A DNA stretch of 64,000 bases from Rallus limicola (GCA_022605955.1 JAKCOZ010000041.1:3894501-3958500); one strand, 5' to 3'. Positions 11,231-26,000 are shown, numbered from the stretch's first letter. Numbers and translations are program-made. Notes: a model not told the origin generated them from the sequence alone.

Positions 11231-14200
11231 TCAAGTCACAAATAACAATCATGCTGGTTTTTACTCAAATCAAAGTTTCTAAATGTCCTGAGAACCTTTC
11301 ACTAACACTAAGAGTCGTGTTACTTGAAACACTTGCACAGGACTTCAGCCACCCCTTTGGGAAAAATCCAGCTAAGCCTATAAACACATGCATAGTACAT
11401 TTTATGTGAACACAAGCATCTCCACCAATGTCACCAACTCTTCAGCAGCCTTAAAATTAAATATGGGCTTAAAGCATTTTCTGGATTAGGCCTTCTCTCC
11501 TTTCTTTATTAAAATGGGACAGTGGCTATAAGCCAGCTGAAACTCTAGTGATAAAGTAGAAGACATAAAGTTGGTGAGAGATGTGATAAAATTCACTTCT
11601 ATACATGAGGAAATGACTTCCATAACTCATTCCAGGCTTTACTTCTTGTAAATAGCATAGCACTGTAAAAAAGCACACTCTCCATCGTTTCTAGATGCAC
11701 ACTATGTTGATTGCTTATGAGTTTAATTTGACAGGTCAGGGAACATTCTGAAGGGTTTTTCCCTTTTTGCTTCATTGTCTTTGCTGGATTTTTTTTTCCC
11801 ACCTTGGATTAAAGAAAGGAATATAGAAAAGAGAAAAAAAACAAATTTCAGAAGTGAGACAGATCTACTGCAGAGGCAAAATTCACATTGCAATTTTTCT
11901 TGTGTTCAGTGGGCTGGATGGATGATCTACCTTTCTTTCAACCTGCCTTTGCTGGAGGCAAGAATAGTGACAGTATGTTATAGGACTAGCTAAGGTGCAG
12001 AGCAGCTGGATTCCCCAGCCTTCTATAAAAAGCCCAACAGGATGAATTTTGTTAAGCTCTTAAACTATCAATTACCTTTACATAGCTCTTGCAACATTGA
12101 CTGCTGAGATATATAATCTGGAGAAAGTTCTGCTGGCAAAATACACATTCTCCATTTTACTGTATCATGTAGCTGTCAAAGAAGTATCTATCCAAATCTT
12201 TGAAACACATAGCTGTGAACAGATTTTTATGGGATGCACAAAATCCCAAGGCCACAGTGACTTTGCCTTAGTTGGGGGGTCATTAATTATTTGTCATCCC
12301 CTTCTATTAGGCACTGCTGAAAGAGAAAAACCAGACTCCCACCTTAAGGGATCAAGTCTTCAGTTACAATAGAGGCAGAGAAGACAACTTGAATGAATTT
12401 ATTTTTTGCTATAAAAGAGGTTAGGCACCTTATTCACACTGAGAAGTGGGGTGCTCTGAAAAGAAAGCTTTAAAAATATCTAAGAAAATAAGCAAACAAA
12501 CCAGCAAAACAAAAGAGATATTCATATTTCCTGAGGAGCTAATCTCCTGATGAGCACGTTTTGCATTGTTGAATAGGAATACACAGGCTGTTGGACCCAG
12601 AACAGGGCTATAATATCATTTCAGTCTTGGTCACTTATTAGGTGTATAAAATTTACCCTCCCTGTGTTGAAACAGATAATCAATAATAGAAAGGTAAGCA
12701 AATCAGACAGTTTGGCTTTTAACTTGGCTTTCACAATCAAACACAAGTAACCCTGAACAATTAAATCCTCAGCATCACTGTTTGCCACTACTCAGTACAA
12801 ATTCTGTCAAGATATTATAAGGCTATCCCATAAAGATTCCAAGGGAGAGAGGGTTTTGGTGTGTACCCAGCTTCACAGAGAAAATACAAATATATAGAGA
12901 GATACACAAGTTCTCAAGTGTCCTTGGGGGAGCTTATAGTATCACAAAGCCTGAAGATTGTCCCCAGGAGACCACTCTGCATGTCCTGTGGAAGGCAAGT
13001 CTGAGCAGTGTATTGGTCCCAGTGCTACTGGCTGGATGTGCCTGCACCATAAAGCACAACGCGGTGGAACAACCAGGACTTGGAGTTAGAGATACCGGTT
13101 ACTCGGATGGAGTTGTCCAAGAACTCAAAATTATCAGGATTCAAGATAACATAAAATTCCATTTAATCCTCTGCCTGTCTGCATGTGTACTCTCAATTTC
13201 AATTTTAGCTGGATGTCCCACAGGAAACACTATTGGAACAACAGGGAGACACAGAAATTACAACCTGGAACAGTGAGATGAGCATCTACTACATTCTTCA
13301 CAGCCACACTTGAGCATGATTTAGCTATTTGGGTAAGGACCTGATCAAATTTACCTGAATTTACAACAGTACTGGATATACAATGAATCAGCTACAGATT
13401 TGTTGCAAATGTAACATTAATATGGGATTCTAAATGGAAAGTATCTTGATTATTTTATATTTTTTAAAGGCTGTAGTCTATAAGCAGAGTTGGGGTTCAT
13501 GGAACACAACATGGTCCTGGAGATTTCTAATATGCATTTTTTGATGTATATATATAATAATAATGTATAATAAGAATTACCATGCCTTTTTTTAACATCA
13601 AAATTCACTGTAAATCATTTAAAGAGAGATGCTTCCATCATATCCCTATTTCTTCCCTTCTCATAGGCAAATTTATTAAACTAAAAGAGAGAAAAATAAT
13701 GAGAATATTCACTATAAGTCCTGAATCATCTGCATGAAAAGTTTCCTATTTTCAGGCTATTACCCAATGGAATATACTGACTTGAATTCAGGTAAAAATT
13801 GTTTTACTGATTTTTTAAAATTCATTAGGATTTTTTTTAACTACCTTGTCCTGATTTCAGACATGAGAATGCTCATAAATCTGATGATTTCAACAATCTC
13901 TCTTATCCTGCCTGAAACTACAAACAAATACCTGTTTGAGGAAGAAGAGTCTAGTCCCAAACCTACAGCGCTTCAATATAAATTTCTACTTATTTTGTTC
14001 TATATTTCTAAATAAATTACTTCAATGGGCTGTTCTACTAAGAGTTGGCAGCCTCCTGTAGTCATTTCTAGTTTAAAATGTTGCACCCCAGATGCCTCTG
14101 CAGCTCTGCTCATCATAAACTGCATTTTACAAGAGAAATGAAGTCACTGTCTCTGCCCTTAGCAAAAGGAGTCAAATTAGGAAAAAAGTGAATGGTCAAG

Positions 14201-14587
14201 TGTGATGGCCAACCTCAAGGAAAGTTGTGCTAATTACAAATGCTAATCCCAATGAGAATTAAGCTCCTACTATAAAGTTTTCCTAGACATTTCCTTTAGA
14301 TATCCTAGGAATAAAAGCTGGTGAAACAGGAAGAAAGGTATAATGACAAGTAGGTGTAACACCGGGGAGACAAGATGCTGTTAGTGGCTTAAGGATTCAC
14401 AAGTAAAAATACCAACATGGAAAATACAAACTCCTTAAGGAAGAAAACTGGGGAGGCTGGTTGGGTAATTAGGGTAAGTCATCAGTGTTAGCATTTTGAT
14501 GGACCTGGTGGGAGACAGATCTAACAGGTCAGCTGAATTCAACAGAATAGTCACACTCAGAGGCCAATGATCATTATAGAAATCTTA

Positions 14588-14862
14588 GAAAGCACAGAAT
14601 GCTTTGGGTTGGAAGGGACCTCAAAGATCATCTAAGGTCCAGCCCCCTGCCATGGGCAGGGACACCCTCATTAGACCAGGCTGCCCAAAGCCTCGTCCAA
14701 CCTGGGCTGAAACCCTTCCAAGGATGGGGCTTCCACAGCCTCTCCGGGCAACGTGTTCCAGTGCCTCATCACCCTCATATTAAAGAATTTCTTCTTAATG
14801 TCTAATCTAAACCTACACTCTTTCAGTTTGAATCCATTCCTCCTTGTTCTCACAACTGAAGC
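14588..14862 (-). mobile_element. CR1 LINE 3' fragment
   Basis: On the plus strand it begins CACAGAATGCTTTGGGTTGGAAGGGACCTCAAAGATCATC, then GGTCCAGCCCCCTGCCATGGGCAGGGACACC, and ends near CTCCTTGTTCT. This is the reverse complement of a CR1 tail. It is more diverged than the copies at 3345 and 6166. The frames across it at 14599-14853 are shadows of the element. Confidence 0.92.
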
Positions 14863-16424
14863 CTCCTACAACAGCATATAGTCTTCAGATGCCTTATCAG
14901 GGCAGGTGGGCACTCTGATACTAAAGCAAAGTCCTAACTGATTTCTGTTTGTGTGCTACCCAATAAGTGATTGTTTTAAATGCTTTGGCTGTATTAATCT
15001 GCCAATAATTCATCTGTCTCTTTGTGTCTGGCTAACAGTGATCAAGCAAAACCATCTGAAGAGTGGTAACAGCCACCCATTTACAGTTCCCACATGTTAA
15101 GAATTAGTGAAATATAAATTTCCTTTGTAAGTAGATGCCATAACTGTGCTTTGATAGCCAAATTTCACTCTGAAAATAGATGGACCTAATCCATGCTCTC
15201 TAACAACAAAGTGCCCTTTGCCAAAGAGCTAAAGCCACAGCCTAATTGAGGAGCAGCACATGTATCTCTGCAGTAATGTAAAAAGATTATGGATAACGGG
15301 ACATTTGTGAGAGAAGAGGGATAAAGAGGGGATTCTGGTGTATGTATATTGTATTATTGACAGTAATGGGGAAACGATTTCTGCACCAATCTGTAGTCTA
15401 GCACAAACTTTTAGGCAATGGTACACCTAATCATTTTTCCACTGCAGACCAAAATACCACTGGAGATGAGACACACAACAGCACTTTCTGCTACCCATCC
15501 TATGCCTAGCTGATAAGGAGGAAGGGAAGCCCCTTCCCTTGGTTTACCCGGACTGAAGAAACTTCTCAGCCTACCCCGTACCAATTCATTCACAGCTGGA
15601 GAAAGCACCCCAGCATCTCAGAGGTCTCAGCCTAGATCTTGCTCCAGAGAGAGGTTCAGGGAATGAAGCCTCCCACCACCAAAAGGGTTCAAGAACAGTA
15701 GTTTAACCTCCAGTTACTGAACGCAAATGTAGCAAATGTAGTTTTAGTCCCTACTAATGGTAGTGAGACTCACGTTCTCCCCAACTGCTTTAGGATTGTA
15801 AATGGACTTCAGCATCTGCTCAGTAGTTTTGACAAAGCCTTGACAGAGAAAAAGATAATTAGCTTTGTATTTGACTTTTTTCATCAGTTGCAACAGATTT
15901 CATAATACATGTCAGAATTCCTCCCTTTATTTTTCTCATGTATGTCTAGTCACACTGCAGAAAGAATCATTTTCAAGATCACTAACAAGCTTAAATTGCC
16001 ACTCCAACATCCAAAAAACCCAAACATATCTTTCTGATCTTCTCACATGCCAGTTTGCAAGAATACAGCAGTTAGGGCACGGATTTTGTTGAATCTGAAT
16101 GAAATTTCCAGCCTGCCTCTGAACAACAGTCTGCCTTTGGAGTAGAACATTAAATACTTTTACTCACTAGGCTCCTCAAAGGAGAATGGGAAGATGGGCA
16201 AGCTAAATTCTCCAAGACTCACTTGCCACTGCCTGTTATGAGAATATCCTCTTCAGTTGATAAACTGGGGAAAAAAATGTTTATTTATCAGATGATGTTT
16301 GCTCAACAGCTACCAGATGCCATGAAAAGACAAGCTTAGGCCCAGAGGTACCAGAGACTGACATAGGTAAAGGTTAAACCCTCACAAAGCTTGTTCCTGA
16401 AAACATATCCAAGAAGAGGAATCC

Positions 16425-16471
16425 TAAGTTTCTGACCTGTATGAAGAAGCTTCATACAGGTCAGAAACTTA
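16425..16471. repeat. Perfect 22-bp inverted repeat with 3-nt spacer
   Basis: The left arm 16425-16446 (TAAGTTTCTGACCTG... ending ATGAAG) is the exact reverse complement of the right arm 16450-16471 (CTTCATACAGG... ending AAACTTA). The spacer is AAG (16447-16449). Pairing stops immediately outside the arms. No tandem repeat or transposon surrounds it, and it is not palindromic simple sequence. Confidence 0.97.
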
Positions 16472-17303
16472 TTGTCCTGACCAAACTGACTGAGGCTTTA
16501 CTATGTAAAACTAAATTATAATCAGAAGTTAAATGATGCTGCATTGATAAAACAATTTCCAGAATGCACAACTAAGGTGTGACCTATGATGAAATGGTGT
16601 CCTCCTTCCTGTATCCCATACATTTTCTTTGCCTTTTCTCTTCTCAGACTACTGCCCTGGGATTTCTCTTCCCATTGTCTACCAACAACAGGAGCAGAGG
16701 TGAGCTGTTGGTTCTCTAGAACAGGGTGATAACTTCCAGCACTGTTCCTGAAAACCAGACTTTGCTATCAGCATAAAGTATCACTGGAACAAGTAGCTAC
16801 TTTATTAATGTCTCTGGAATTCATCATTTGACCTGCCTGTTATTAGCACAGCTTTCACAGTTACAGAAAAGGACTATCCTAAACAATGCAATGATACTGC
16901 ATAGTGATTTTTCTACTTAAATTACTGGGCCAGTGAGTAAGATCAACATTTGCAGCTTCTCTAATTCCCAGCAGGCAATGAATGAAGGCCTCAACTCATA
17001 TAATACAGAGGTGCTAGAGATCGCTTTCATGACAGTAAATATCTGCATTGCCTTGTAGTCCTACCACGTTCTGCATTGATTTTTGCTCATCTCTTATCTG
17101 TACTTTAAAAACTCTGAACCTGAGTCATTTACATACTCCCTAAAGTGTCCCAGATGTGCCCAATTTCATTAAAAATAAACCAAGTGTGTCAGTTCTCAAT
17201 CTTCCTCTGATACTCTATTCACAGCACCTATGATGTGTAATGTAAATGTTATTACACACATAGACGTTCATTCAGCAGGCTTTGAACAGGTTTTGTTTGG
17301 AAT

Positions 17304-17343
17304 AGGGTTTTAGCTTGGGTTTGGGGTTTTGGTTTGTTTGGGT
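17304..17343 (+). repeat. G/T-rich low-complexity tract
   Basis: Repeated GGGTTTT / GGGTTTGGGG units with no C after the first third. Similar tracts recur at 22331-22360 and 55599-55625. Confidence 0.5.
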
Positions 17344-19546
17344 GATTTTATTGTTTGTGTATATAATGGAAATAGATTAAGTTGAGTAGTGATCAAGGTA
17401 AAGACTAATTTTGGTTTAAAACAATACAAATACTAAACCCTTGAAGCTGCAACAAACAAGCAGATGTCCTGTTCAAGCTCATGGGATATTCCAAAGTTCT
17501 AAGTACCTTAAATAAGATTGTTAGCTCAAACCAAAAAAATAACACCTCCACCATGTAAATCCAGCCTTTCCATCACTGTCCTATTCTAATGCTTCCATCT
17601 GAACAGGGAGTCCAATCCTGAAAATTCTTATATCCTAATACAAAAGATGCCCTCAGGCCAATACAACTGTGAAAAGGGGAGTGGAAAAAGCGTCAAACAT
17701 GATTTACCATTGCTTACAGAGGTCCACATACAAAGCAGCTTTCAAAGACAAAGTGATCTAAATATCAGCATAGACCCTAAGAGCCAGCTACTAGGAATTC
17801 TGAAAATGCCATCCTACCTACATCACAACTCTTACCTACTTAGGAAATCTAACTAACAAATGTCCATAGAAAAGGGAAAACCCTATGTCACAGATTTCTG
17901 AGGGTGTGTCAGTAGTATCTTCTCATAATATAGGATTATGCACCAGCAATTTACCTTTGGGTTTGTAGTTTCTTCCACTCTTTTCAGGTTTCTTAACTCT
18001 GGAGTCCGAGAGCAACAAGTAATTTGGATGATCAGAAGATACATGGAACAAGTGCTAGGACACCATTTCTCAAGAACCCGAGGCTATCAGAGCCTCATTA
18101 ACATACTAATGACAAATTTGGATCAGCAGAGTGATCCTGTCTCCTCACTGATCGCTGGAGTGGACTTGGCTGACCTGGCTGGTTAAGTGAATTCTTCATC
18201 TCCCCTCAACAGCATCTTTCTTCAGATCCCCCAAACCTGCCCACTGAGGAGAGGTACCCTGCTCTGCCTCAGGCACAGTAGTGTGTCCTTCTAGATTCCC
18301 CCAAGGAGACTGAAGTCCATTTGCAGAACACAGGGCAGCCAGACCTCCAAGTCTTGAGACACATTCCAAGGAAGGATCTGCACGCTGCAATTTGCCTTTC
18401 ATTGCTCAAATCATTTAGTGCCTCAGTTTCTTCTGTGGCCTGCCCCTTTAGAGACCACTCAAGTTGGTTTGGATGGCCTAGACACACATCCCTTGAGAGA
18501 ACCCAATAGAGCTGATGATAGTCTCCAAGTAAACTCAAGGCTAAATAAGCCTCCATACAGTGACAGAAGTCAGGTCTGAAGGACAATGTTAGCAGATGCT
18601 TAGTTAAAGAAAAGGCTGCATTGCCTATGACAAGGGTAACAGGAACATTTTCTTACCTGCCTGTAACACATCTTCTGATTGCTACCATGTCTTTCCAGCC
18701 CCACAAGCAAAATGACAATTCCCCATTTCCATGGAGCTTTGCCACATGGCTGACAACACATCAGCGTGCTGAGAACTGCAGGTTCTCAACATCTGCAATA
18801 GAAAAATGGTCACCAATCCCTCTAGTTTCATCCAATTTTTTGTCTAAATGACAATTTGGGAAGCTTAGCATAATACTCTAGCAGAGCACATTCCATGTGT
18901 ATAGGGGTATTTTTACCCTTTTTTTCATTAATAATTAAATGCTTTTAGCAACATGACTGAACCCAAAATACATGGTAAACTGCATCATTAGCAGAATGTA
19001 AGAACACTGTAGTATCATGCCTGTAGTCTCTAAAAACAAATAATTCCTCTCTGAAAGTCTGATGCAAATTTTAGCCAAATCCTACCCAAAGCAGAGATTT
19101 TATTTTAAGAGCCTGGAAACAAGGTAGATGTTTCATGCAGCATAATATTCCTTCCTTCTTGAAGGAAAACTATTTCTTTCATGTCTGCCTTTTTGCTGAT
19201 ACTTCAGAATACTCAGAAACTAATAACCAGCTTTGGAACATAAGGTAGATTTACAGATAATTTGATGAAAAGTGCTGTTAATCCAAAAGAAAGCTTGACA
19301 GTTCTGTAGATCTGGCATTCATTATTAGTTTATTAATATTTGATAAATCTCATAGCAGGAAGTGATCATTAGTGCAGGAGCATATGTCTAGAGCAGTGCA
19401 GACAAATTCCATTTTGGTAATACTTGAGCTGATTTTTGAGGAGAAAAAAGACCCAAAAAATTTAACTTTATGTAGCTTATATGCCCCAGTGACTTAGGAG
19501 AAGTAAAAAGTACTGACTAGACTTACAGAATCTGTAAGGTAAGTTA

Positions 19547-20078
19547 TAGAATCACAGAATATCCCAAGTTAGAAGGGACCCATAAGGATCATCAAGTCCA
19601 GTTTCTGGCTCCACACAGGCCCAGCCCAGTCAGAGCATGAGGGCATAATCCAGACACTTCTTGCCCTCAGCCCAGCTCAATGCTGTGACCCCTTCCCTGG
19701 GGAGCCTGTGCCAGTGCTCAACCCCCTTCTCAGTACAGAGCCTCTTCCTAACATCCAACCTAAGCCTCCCCTGGCACAGCTTCATGCTGTTCCCTTGTGT
19801 TCTCTTGCTGGCCACCAAAGGAGATCAGCACCTGTCCCTTCTCTCCCCCTCATCAGGAAGGCACAGACCCCCATGAGGTCTCCCCTCAGCCTCCTCTTCT
19901 CCTGGCTGAACAAACCAAGGGACTTCAGCCTCTCCTTGTAAGACTCCTCCTCCAGACCCTTCCCCATCCTCACTGCCTCCTCTGTACACTCTCCTATAGT
20001 TTCCTGACCCTCTTGTCCTGTGGTGCCCAAAACTGCCCCCAGGACTCAGGTGAGGCTGCACCAGCACAGTGCAGAGCA
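19547..20078 (-). mobile_element. CR1 LINE fragment
   Basis: It starts ATAGAATCACAGAATATCCCAAGTTAGAAGGGACC, then CATCAAGTCCAG, and on the minus strand carries the GGGAGGAGGCTGAGGGGAGACCT-type core. It reaches back to the segment matching GGTGCAGCCTCACCTGAG. It belongs to a subfamily different from the 3345/6166/29131/57306 group. The many frames at 19630-20093 on both strands fall inside it and are shadows. Confidence 0.92.
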
Positions 20079-23000
20079 TTCATTAGCATGTGACAATGCA
20101 CATACACCCTGATCACATCAGATATCCATGGAGTGCTGGTAGCAATCCTAAGACTGATTTTGTCTTTTTTAAAAGACTAATTCAGCCCACCCTTTTCTAA
20201 TTGTTATCAACATTATAATCTACATGAAATGCAAAATAAAGAATAGTCTGTGACTTCAAAACACCAAAAAGAAAATGTCATGTTATGAAACATGAACCTT
20301 TCCTCATCTTGCAGGTCAAGCATTCCTCACAAGCCTTAGATGAGTAAAATACCTTTTAAAGATATTTACAGGGGGCAATGCAAAGAAAGTAAAAAAATAA
20401 AATAATTAAAATAGTACAGAGCATTAATTTTAGAAATAAACTAAGTCATTAAAAAGATTATCAAATTGGCAACCAACTTCTGCTGTGTCTGAAACCACCA
20501 ACACAAGAAGTTATATCAGCATCTGTTTACAGCAGCAGGCTTTGGATGAAAAAAGGGGGGAAAATGGGAGGATAAGACTGAAAAGAAAAAAGCTTCTTCC
20601 TAAAGCACTGTCTTTTCAATTTACTATGAAGGATACAAAGCACAAATAGAGTCTTTTAGGAGAGATTTTCAAAGCTGTCTTGGAAATTACCCATTCATAG
20701 ATTTTTCAGACTGACAGAGAGGCCACCATGACCATAACTTCCTGGACAACCAGCCCAAACTCATGCTTTGCATTCACACACCCCACAAATCTTTTGCCAT
20801 TCCTGGAAATTCTTCAGCTTTCCATTCCCATCTCTTGTCACATAACTTCTTGTACAAATACAGTCATAAATACATGAGCCAGCTCAGCTGGCTGTACCTG
20901 TACCCTCAGAGTTCCTAATAGCCTGTTTGACAGTCTCCTTCAGAGCTCTCATTGCTTGTCCCTTTAATTTTTGCAGGGGCTCCACAGCCATACAGTCTGT
21001 GCTCCCCTTTCCCTTGTGTTTCCTCACTTCTGTTTCTTCTGCACATTCTCTCACCAGCCCTTGTATTGTGGAAGCTGTACATGTCTTTCAGAATTAACCT
21101 TTCCCATTCCAACCCAAATTAGAAATGCTCCATAACCTCCATATGTCTATTGGCATTCTCCAGTAGTCAAAGTGCACCTTTCTAGGCACAATTTTTAAGT
21201 CTGTGTCTACCTGATTTATAGAGTTTTCTGTGCTTTCCTTTCCAGATCTTCCATCCTTCTCCTTGCCCTGATCACACCTCCTTTCAGGTAGTCAGTTCTT
21301 CTCTGCAGATGCAATGCCAGGAAAGCCTGGTGAAGTTCAGAGCATGCCTAAGCTCTCTTGAACACAAGACCCACTCGTGTATTATGTTAATCTTCCACTA
21401 TTTTAAGTTTATAGTCAAGATACCACAGTACAGAAATCAGATAGATCTACATCAATGGTGTCAGTTTATCAACCACATTTCAAATTTCTTTAAAAGCCTA
21501 TCACATGAGTTTTGACACAATCTATTTTTCATAAAGCTTCAATGACCTGTATTACCACCTTGAATTCCACATTTATCAGACCCTGTATAATTCATACCAT
21601 TATTAACTTTGGGATCAATGTTAAAGAGAACAATGTGTGTCTTTATAGACCCTAATCTGGCTGTCACAGCTGTAAGAACTTGCTGGTACTGCCCAGGAAA
21701 GACCAGTTCTGATACAGTGACACTGACTGCAACTGAGCAAAGGGCAAACACTGACATGCCCATGGAAATTACAGGGGATGATCTAAAATATCCCAAGAAA
21801 GGAGAGGACAAAGGACCATCTCACATGCACTGGTTTCTTCAAGCATTCACCCAAAGTTCACTGGAAAGAAATATAGGAGAAACAATAGCCGCTGAATTAA
21901 TTTCCTTGTACAGTATCTTGAACAGCATCTCATAAATCCTTAAATGAGCAATTTACTTTGCTATGCTGATCATGGAGAGCTTTTTATTAAATTTTGGTAT
22001 AGGTTTTTATATAATTTAACCCAATAAAATTTTAGCTTTCTCCTTGCAAGAACAGAATTTTAACTCCAGCTGAAGTTGCCTCTGGCTTCCCCAGCAGTTT
22101 TTTAACGTGCAGATGCAAACTGTCCAAGAGAGGTGGCACTTGAAATGTTTTCTATTACTTTGCCAATGACTATGACTATATCCCCTATGGAATTTGTCCA
22201 TTGCCAGCTACACTTCCTTTTCATGCAGCAATAAAAATAGAAAGTTCATAAAGCTGGACTTGCAAGAAGCTCTTTCTGTCCTGTTTGCAATATACATTTC
22301 AATTCCAAATAAGAATTCCTTGTGAGCTGTGGGGTTTTGTGGGTTTGGTTGGTTTTTTTCCCCCCAGATACTGTACTCTAAGATACAACACTAAATTACA
22401 CTGATTCATTATTCCTATTAAAACAAACAATAACCTCAAATTGCTTAGCAAACCAAACAATTGAAAACAGTAAATTTAAACAGTAAAACAGGGAGCACGT
22501 TGGGTAAATGTTATTTCCCTGAACAGGGAAAGCTTTCGGCAAAGTGCTTAACTTGAATACAACAAAAGGCAATTTAATTTAGTAATACAGCTGGATGAAA
22601 AATGGAGACCTCAGGTTTAATAAGAAGGGGGAAAAAAGACAAGCATATATCATCCAAAAGGATAATTATGAGAAACTATTTTGTATGATCCAGCTAAATC
22701 AAAGCTTTTAATGCTTTCTTACTCCTGTCAAAGGAGGGAGATTTAGTGCTTTAAAAATGGGGATTTTGCAGACTCCACTGCCAAGAAAAAATGATTTGTC
22801 CCTTGATAAATTACTATTGGGTTTTCTACTTGAAAAAAAATACACTTATATTGAAATAAATGCCAAGGAATGGCTAGAGAATTTATATTATTCACTCGTA
22901 TCTGTCACTGGATTGGTTGAAAAGCGACAGTGCTATTAAAAATGTCTTCTTGCTTCTAGACATAATGGCACAAAGGGGCCAAGCGAGTCTTTTGTGAATT

Positions 23001-26000
23001 GGAAGGATATGTATACAAAAATAATAGTAAGCAAATCTTTATTCCCTTCTACTATCCTGATATAGAAGGTTCTAAAGAGAGAGAGCGCGTGTATATTTTT
23101 TTGTTTAGAAGCTGCCAGTTCCAATGGCAACTCCCCTCCTGCTGGGAGGGAAATCACCCATTCATTTTCCTAAGGATTTTCAAGGGCACTTAAATAATCC
23201 TAGAAATGCTTTCCTCCTCTGGAGGAGGTGAAACACACACATGTTTACATGACACATCTACAGGGATGTTAGCTGGAGAAGTTCACTCTGTTTTCTGTTC
23301 ACCCAGAACAAGAACTATATGGGTCATGAAAGAGCAGGAAAAGTAGGCAGCTGGAGACACTGGGAAGAGCAAGGAGCAGCCCCTGGGGAGCAGCTGTCTC
23401 TGGAGGCAGCTTGTCCAGTGATTGTCTAGGGACCAGAGGGATGCTACTGCACAGGCCCAGATCCTTTCAAGCCTGCAAGTAATAATGCCTGGTACTCACT
23501 CAAGTTGCTAAGGAAGGAATGCCCACGTGCTCTGCAACTTGGCCAGAGACAGGCACGGTCCCAGCAGACTGCAGCCCTGCAGGTTGGTGCTGACAAGTTG
23601 CTCCCCACGGGTGCTAAAAGCCACCCAAGCTCTTACCTGTCAAGTTTCAATCTCTTTAAAACCTAAGGTCCCAGTTGCCAAGAGGCCAGACTTGTGCTTG
23701 TCATCCCAGCAAAGGCAGAATTTGGAGTGGATGGGGATGGCAAGCAGAGCAAGGCGGGAATAAAGTGGCAGTGCCAGTGTGCGAGGTTAATGGAGCCACA
23801 CAGGTCTGCAGGGCTGGATCTCAGCTTTACTCACTACTTAAGCAATGTTTTGATAAGTGTTTATTTTACACATGCTTTTTGTTAGAGTCTGAGAGGCTAC
23901 TACAAATATTTCCACTAATTTCTCAGTTTGAGGCCATCTTGATATATACTCTTTGTTACTCTGTTCCACTTTAAAAGACTTGCTCATTTTTGGTTAGCTG
24001 AACATGAAGCCTCTGCCAACATACAAGACATCTTCTGCTTACTTAACTGACAATTGACATAGACATTTATCTATCTACTGAGAGTAGTAACAGTCACACA
24101 TATTCATGGAAGGCCAGAGAAAAATTTCTATTGAGTTACAAATAGTATTCAAGCATCTCTTGGTTAAATAAATACATAAATCTGTGTAAGTCACAAAGTA
24201 TTGAAACATTGTCATTCTGAATGTCTCCATTCTTTTTTCATATGGACTATGATAACAGAGTAAAAAAAAAAGAAAGAAAATAATAAAACATTTAAATCTA
24301 CATCTTGTGACTTGGTCTTCTCATGGTATTCATAATTTAATCATCTCTAGCCTTTATCTTAAATCAATAATCCCATGGCCCTTCTAAAACTGGCATTTTT
24401 CAAACCCACTACAGACGCTACTCGAGACAGTAATTTCTTCTCAAACAACATCTTTATGTTCTCCTTTAGCATGTAGGCTTAAGTGGATTGTTTATCTATG
24501 AAAAATTAATGTAGTACAAAGTTTATCTCTGAAAATAAGTTTTGTTAGAAAAACAAATTTCTTCCTAGATAATTCAGTTCTAATCACTAATTAGTATGCA
24601 AATACTAATATTACATGGAGAAACAAAAGAATAAATAGGGATTATGGCAGAATAATCCTACAAGAGTCTTTTTCTAATATGCTGTTTTCATGTTCCTAAA
24701 TCTTTGAAGAATTAAAGAGTGAGGCAACTCATTGTTTCCCTATCTTTTGCAGGTGTTCACTCACAGTAGTTATTCCTCAGAACTGCTTCCAAAGAAACAT
24801 CCATCACTACTAGAGCCAACAATTCCTTTCAAGCAAGCAGTTACAGTCTTGGTAGAAGGCACTTTGACAGGGTACATCATAATGCGATTCAGGTGTTGGA
24901 AGCTGATGAGGAAAATAAACAATTTTTAATTGTTGGGGTAATTAACCTCTAGAACTCCCTAAGTAAGGTGGAATCTCTGTCCCCCAGGGCCTTTAACAAC
25001 TGAAGAGAAAAGAGCAGAGAATAAAGCCTTAATAGATGAGATATAACCATTTGGTCTGTGCTGCTGTGGATCACAGCATCTCACTTACATCCTCTCCTGG
25101 TTGCAGGCATAAGCTCAAATCCCCTTCTTTGTGCCCCTTTATCTAACCACAACGAGAAGATTTGTATCACCATAAGGCTTCTGCAGTGATGAGAAGTCTG
25201 GATCACCTAACAGCTACCAGCAGCCTAAAGACATCCTATGGGGTCAGCTGTGTGAACATAAGTTAGAGAAGGAGCGTAGGGCCTCAGAAAGGCTGTTCCC
25301 AGTGCCTGTGGAGATGTGATGATACTGATGATCAGCCAACTCCCCAGCTGGGATCCCTGACTGTGCACTTTCACTACCACTCCACAGCATATGTATGGAG
25401 CTCACAGCACCTCTGAGACAGCTGTCGATCCATGCGTCATTAAAGCAAATCAGCTGATGATTGCACTATCCATGTAGTGATGTCTCTTGGAATTTATGGG
25501 GCTGCAGGACATTTTCAGTTCAAAGATGTTTAATCTTCAAATCTCTTCCCCTTTGATCTTAAACTGCTCTGTCTGCTGATAGTCAGGACAAAGGATAAAT
25601 CCCCAAAATCAAAATGGTTTTCTAACGCTATCTTTGTCAAAGGACTTAAGAACAGAGGACACTGTCAGAATTCCTCTCTTACAATCCAAGATCAATTCTG
25701 CAGGCCAAATCCTCAAGCCAACATAAATCAGTGCAACTTCATTCAGATAAAGTTGACAGGTTTTAGCCTACCTGTGGAACTGGTCGTAACTGTTTGCAAG
25801 TTCCACAGTTTTGAGAGACTCTTTAATAAAGTCTGCAAAGAGCCTTAATGAAAAATAGCCAATAAACAAACACAACTCACCTCCTCATACATCTGTCTTT
25901 AAAAATGCTAATAATCTAGCCTGATACACATGCAAACAAAGTAATCAATTAAAACAGGCTAGAGTTACAATTTTACAAGAAATGGCAAGCTCAAGAGGAG

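Larger units (their letters stand above)
6744..14587. other. 7.8 kb of single-copy DNA, no gene seen
   Basis: No supported gene, RNA gene or transposon. Visible features are an AT-rich stretch at 7838-7872, a GC-rich but CpG-poor patch at about 9345-9660, a C-rich/A-rich tract at 9954-9983, T16 at 11105-11120, A20 at 11211-11230, and a (TA)n/(TAA)n stretch near 13545-13575. Open frames here are 60-93 codons and have no recognisable features. Confidence 0.6.
14863..19546. other. 4.7 kb of single-copy DNA, no gene seen
   Basis: No supported gene. It contains a perfect hairpin at 16425-16471 and a G/T-rich tract at 17304-17343. Frames at 18269-18586 overlap on both strands and have no recognisable features. 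Confidence 0.6.

Noticed and set aside
21539..21935. Overlapping 90- and 108-codon frames on opposite strands
   Set aside because: Both strands being open over the same bases, with no recognisable domain, splice context or start context, points to chance.
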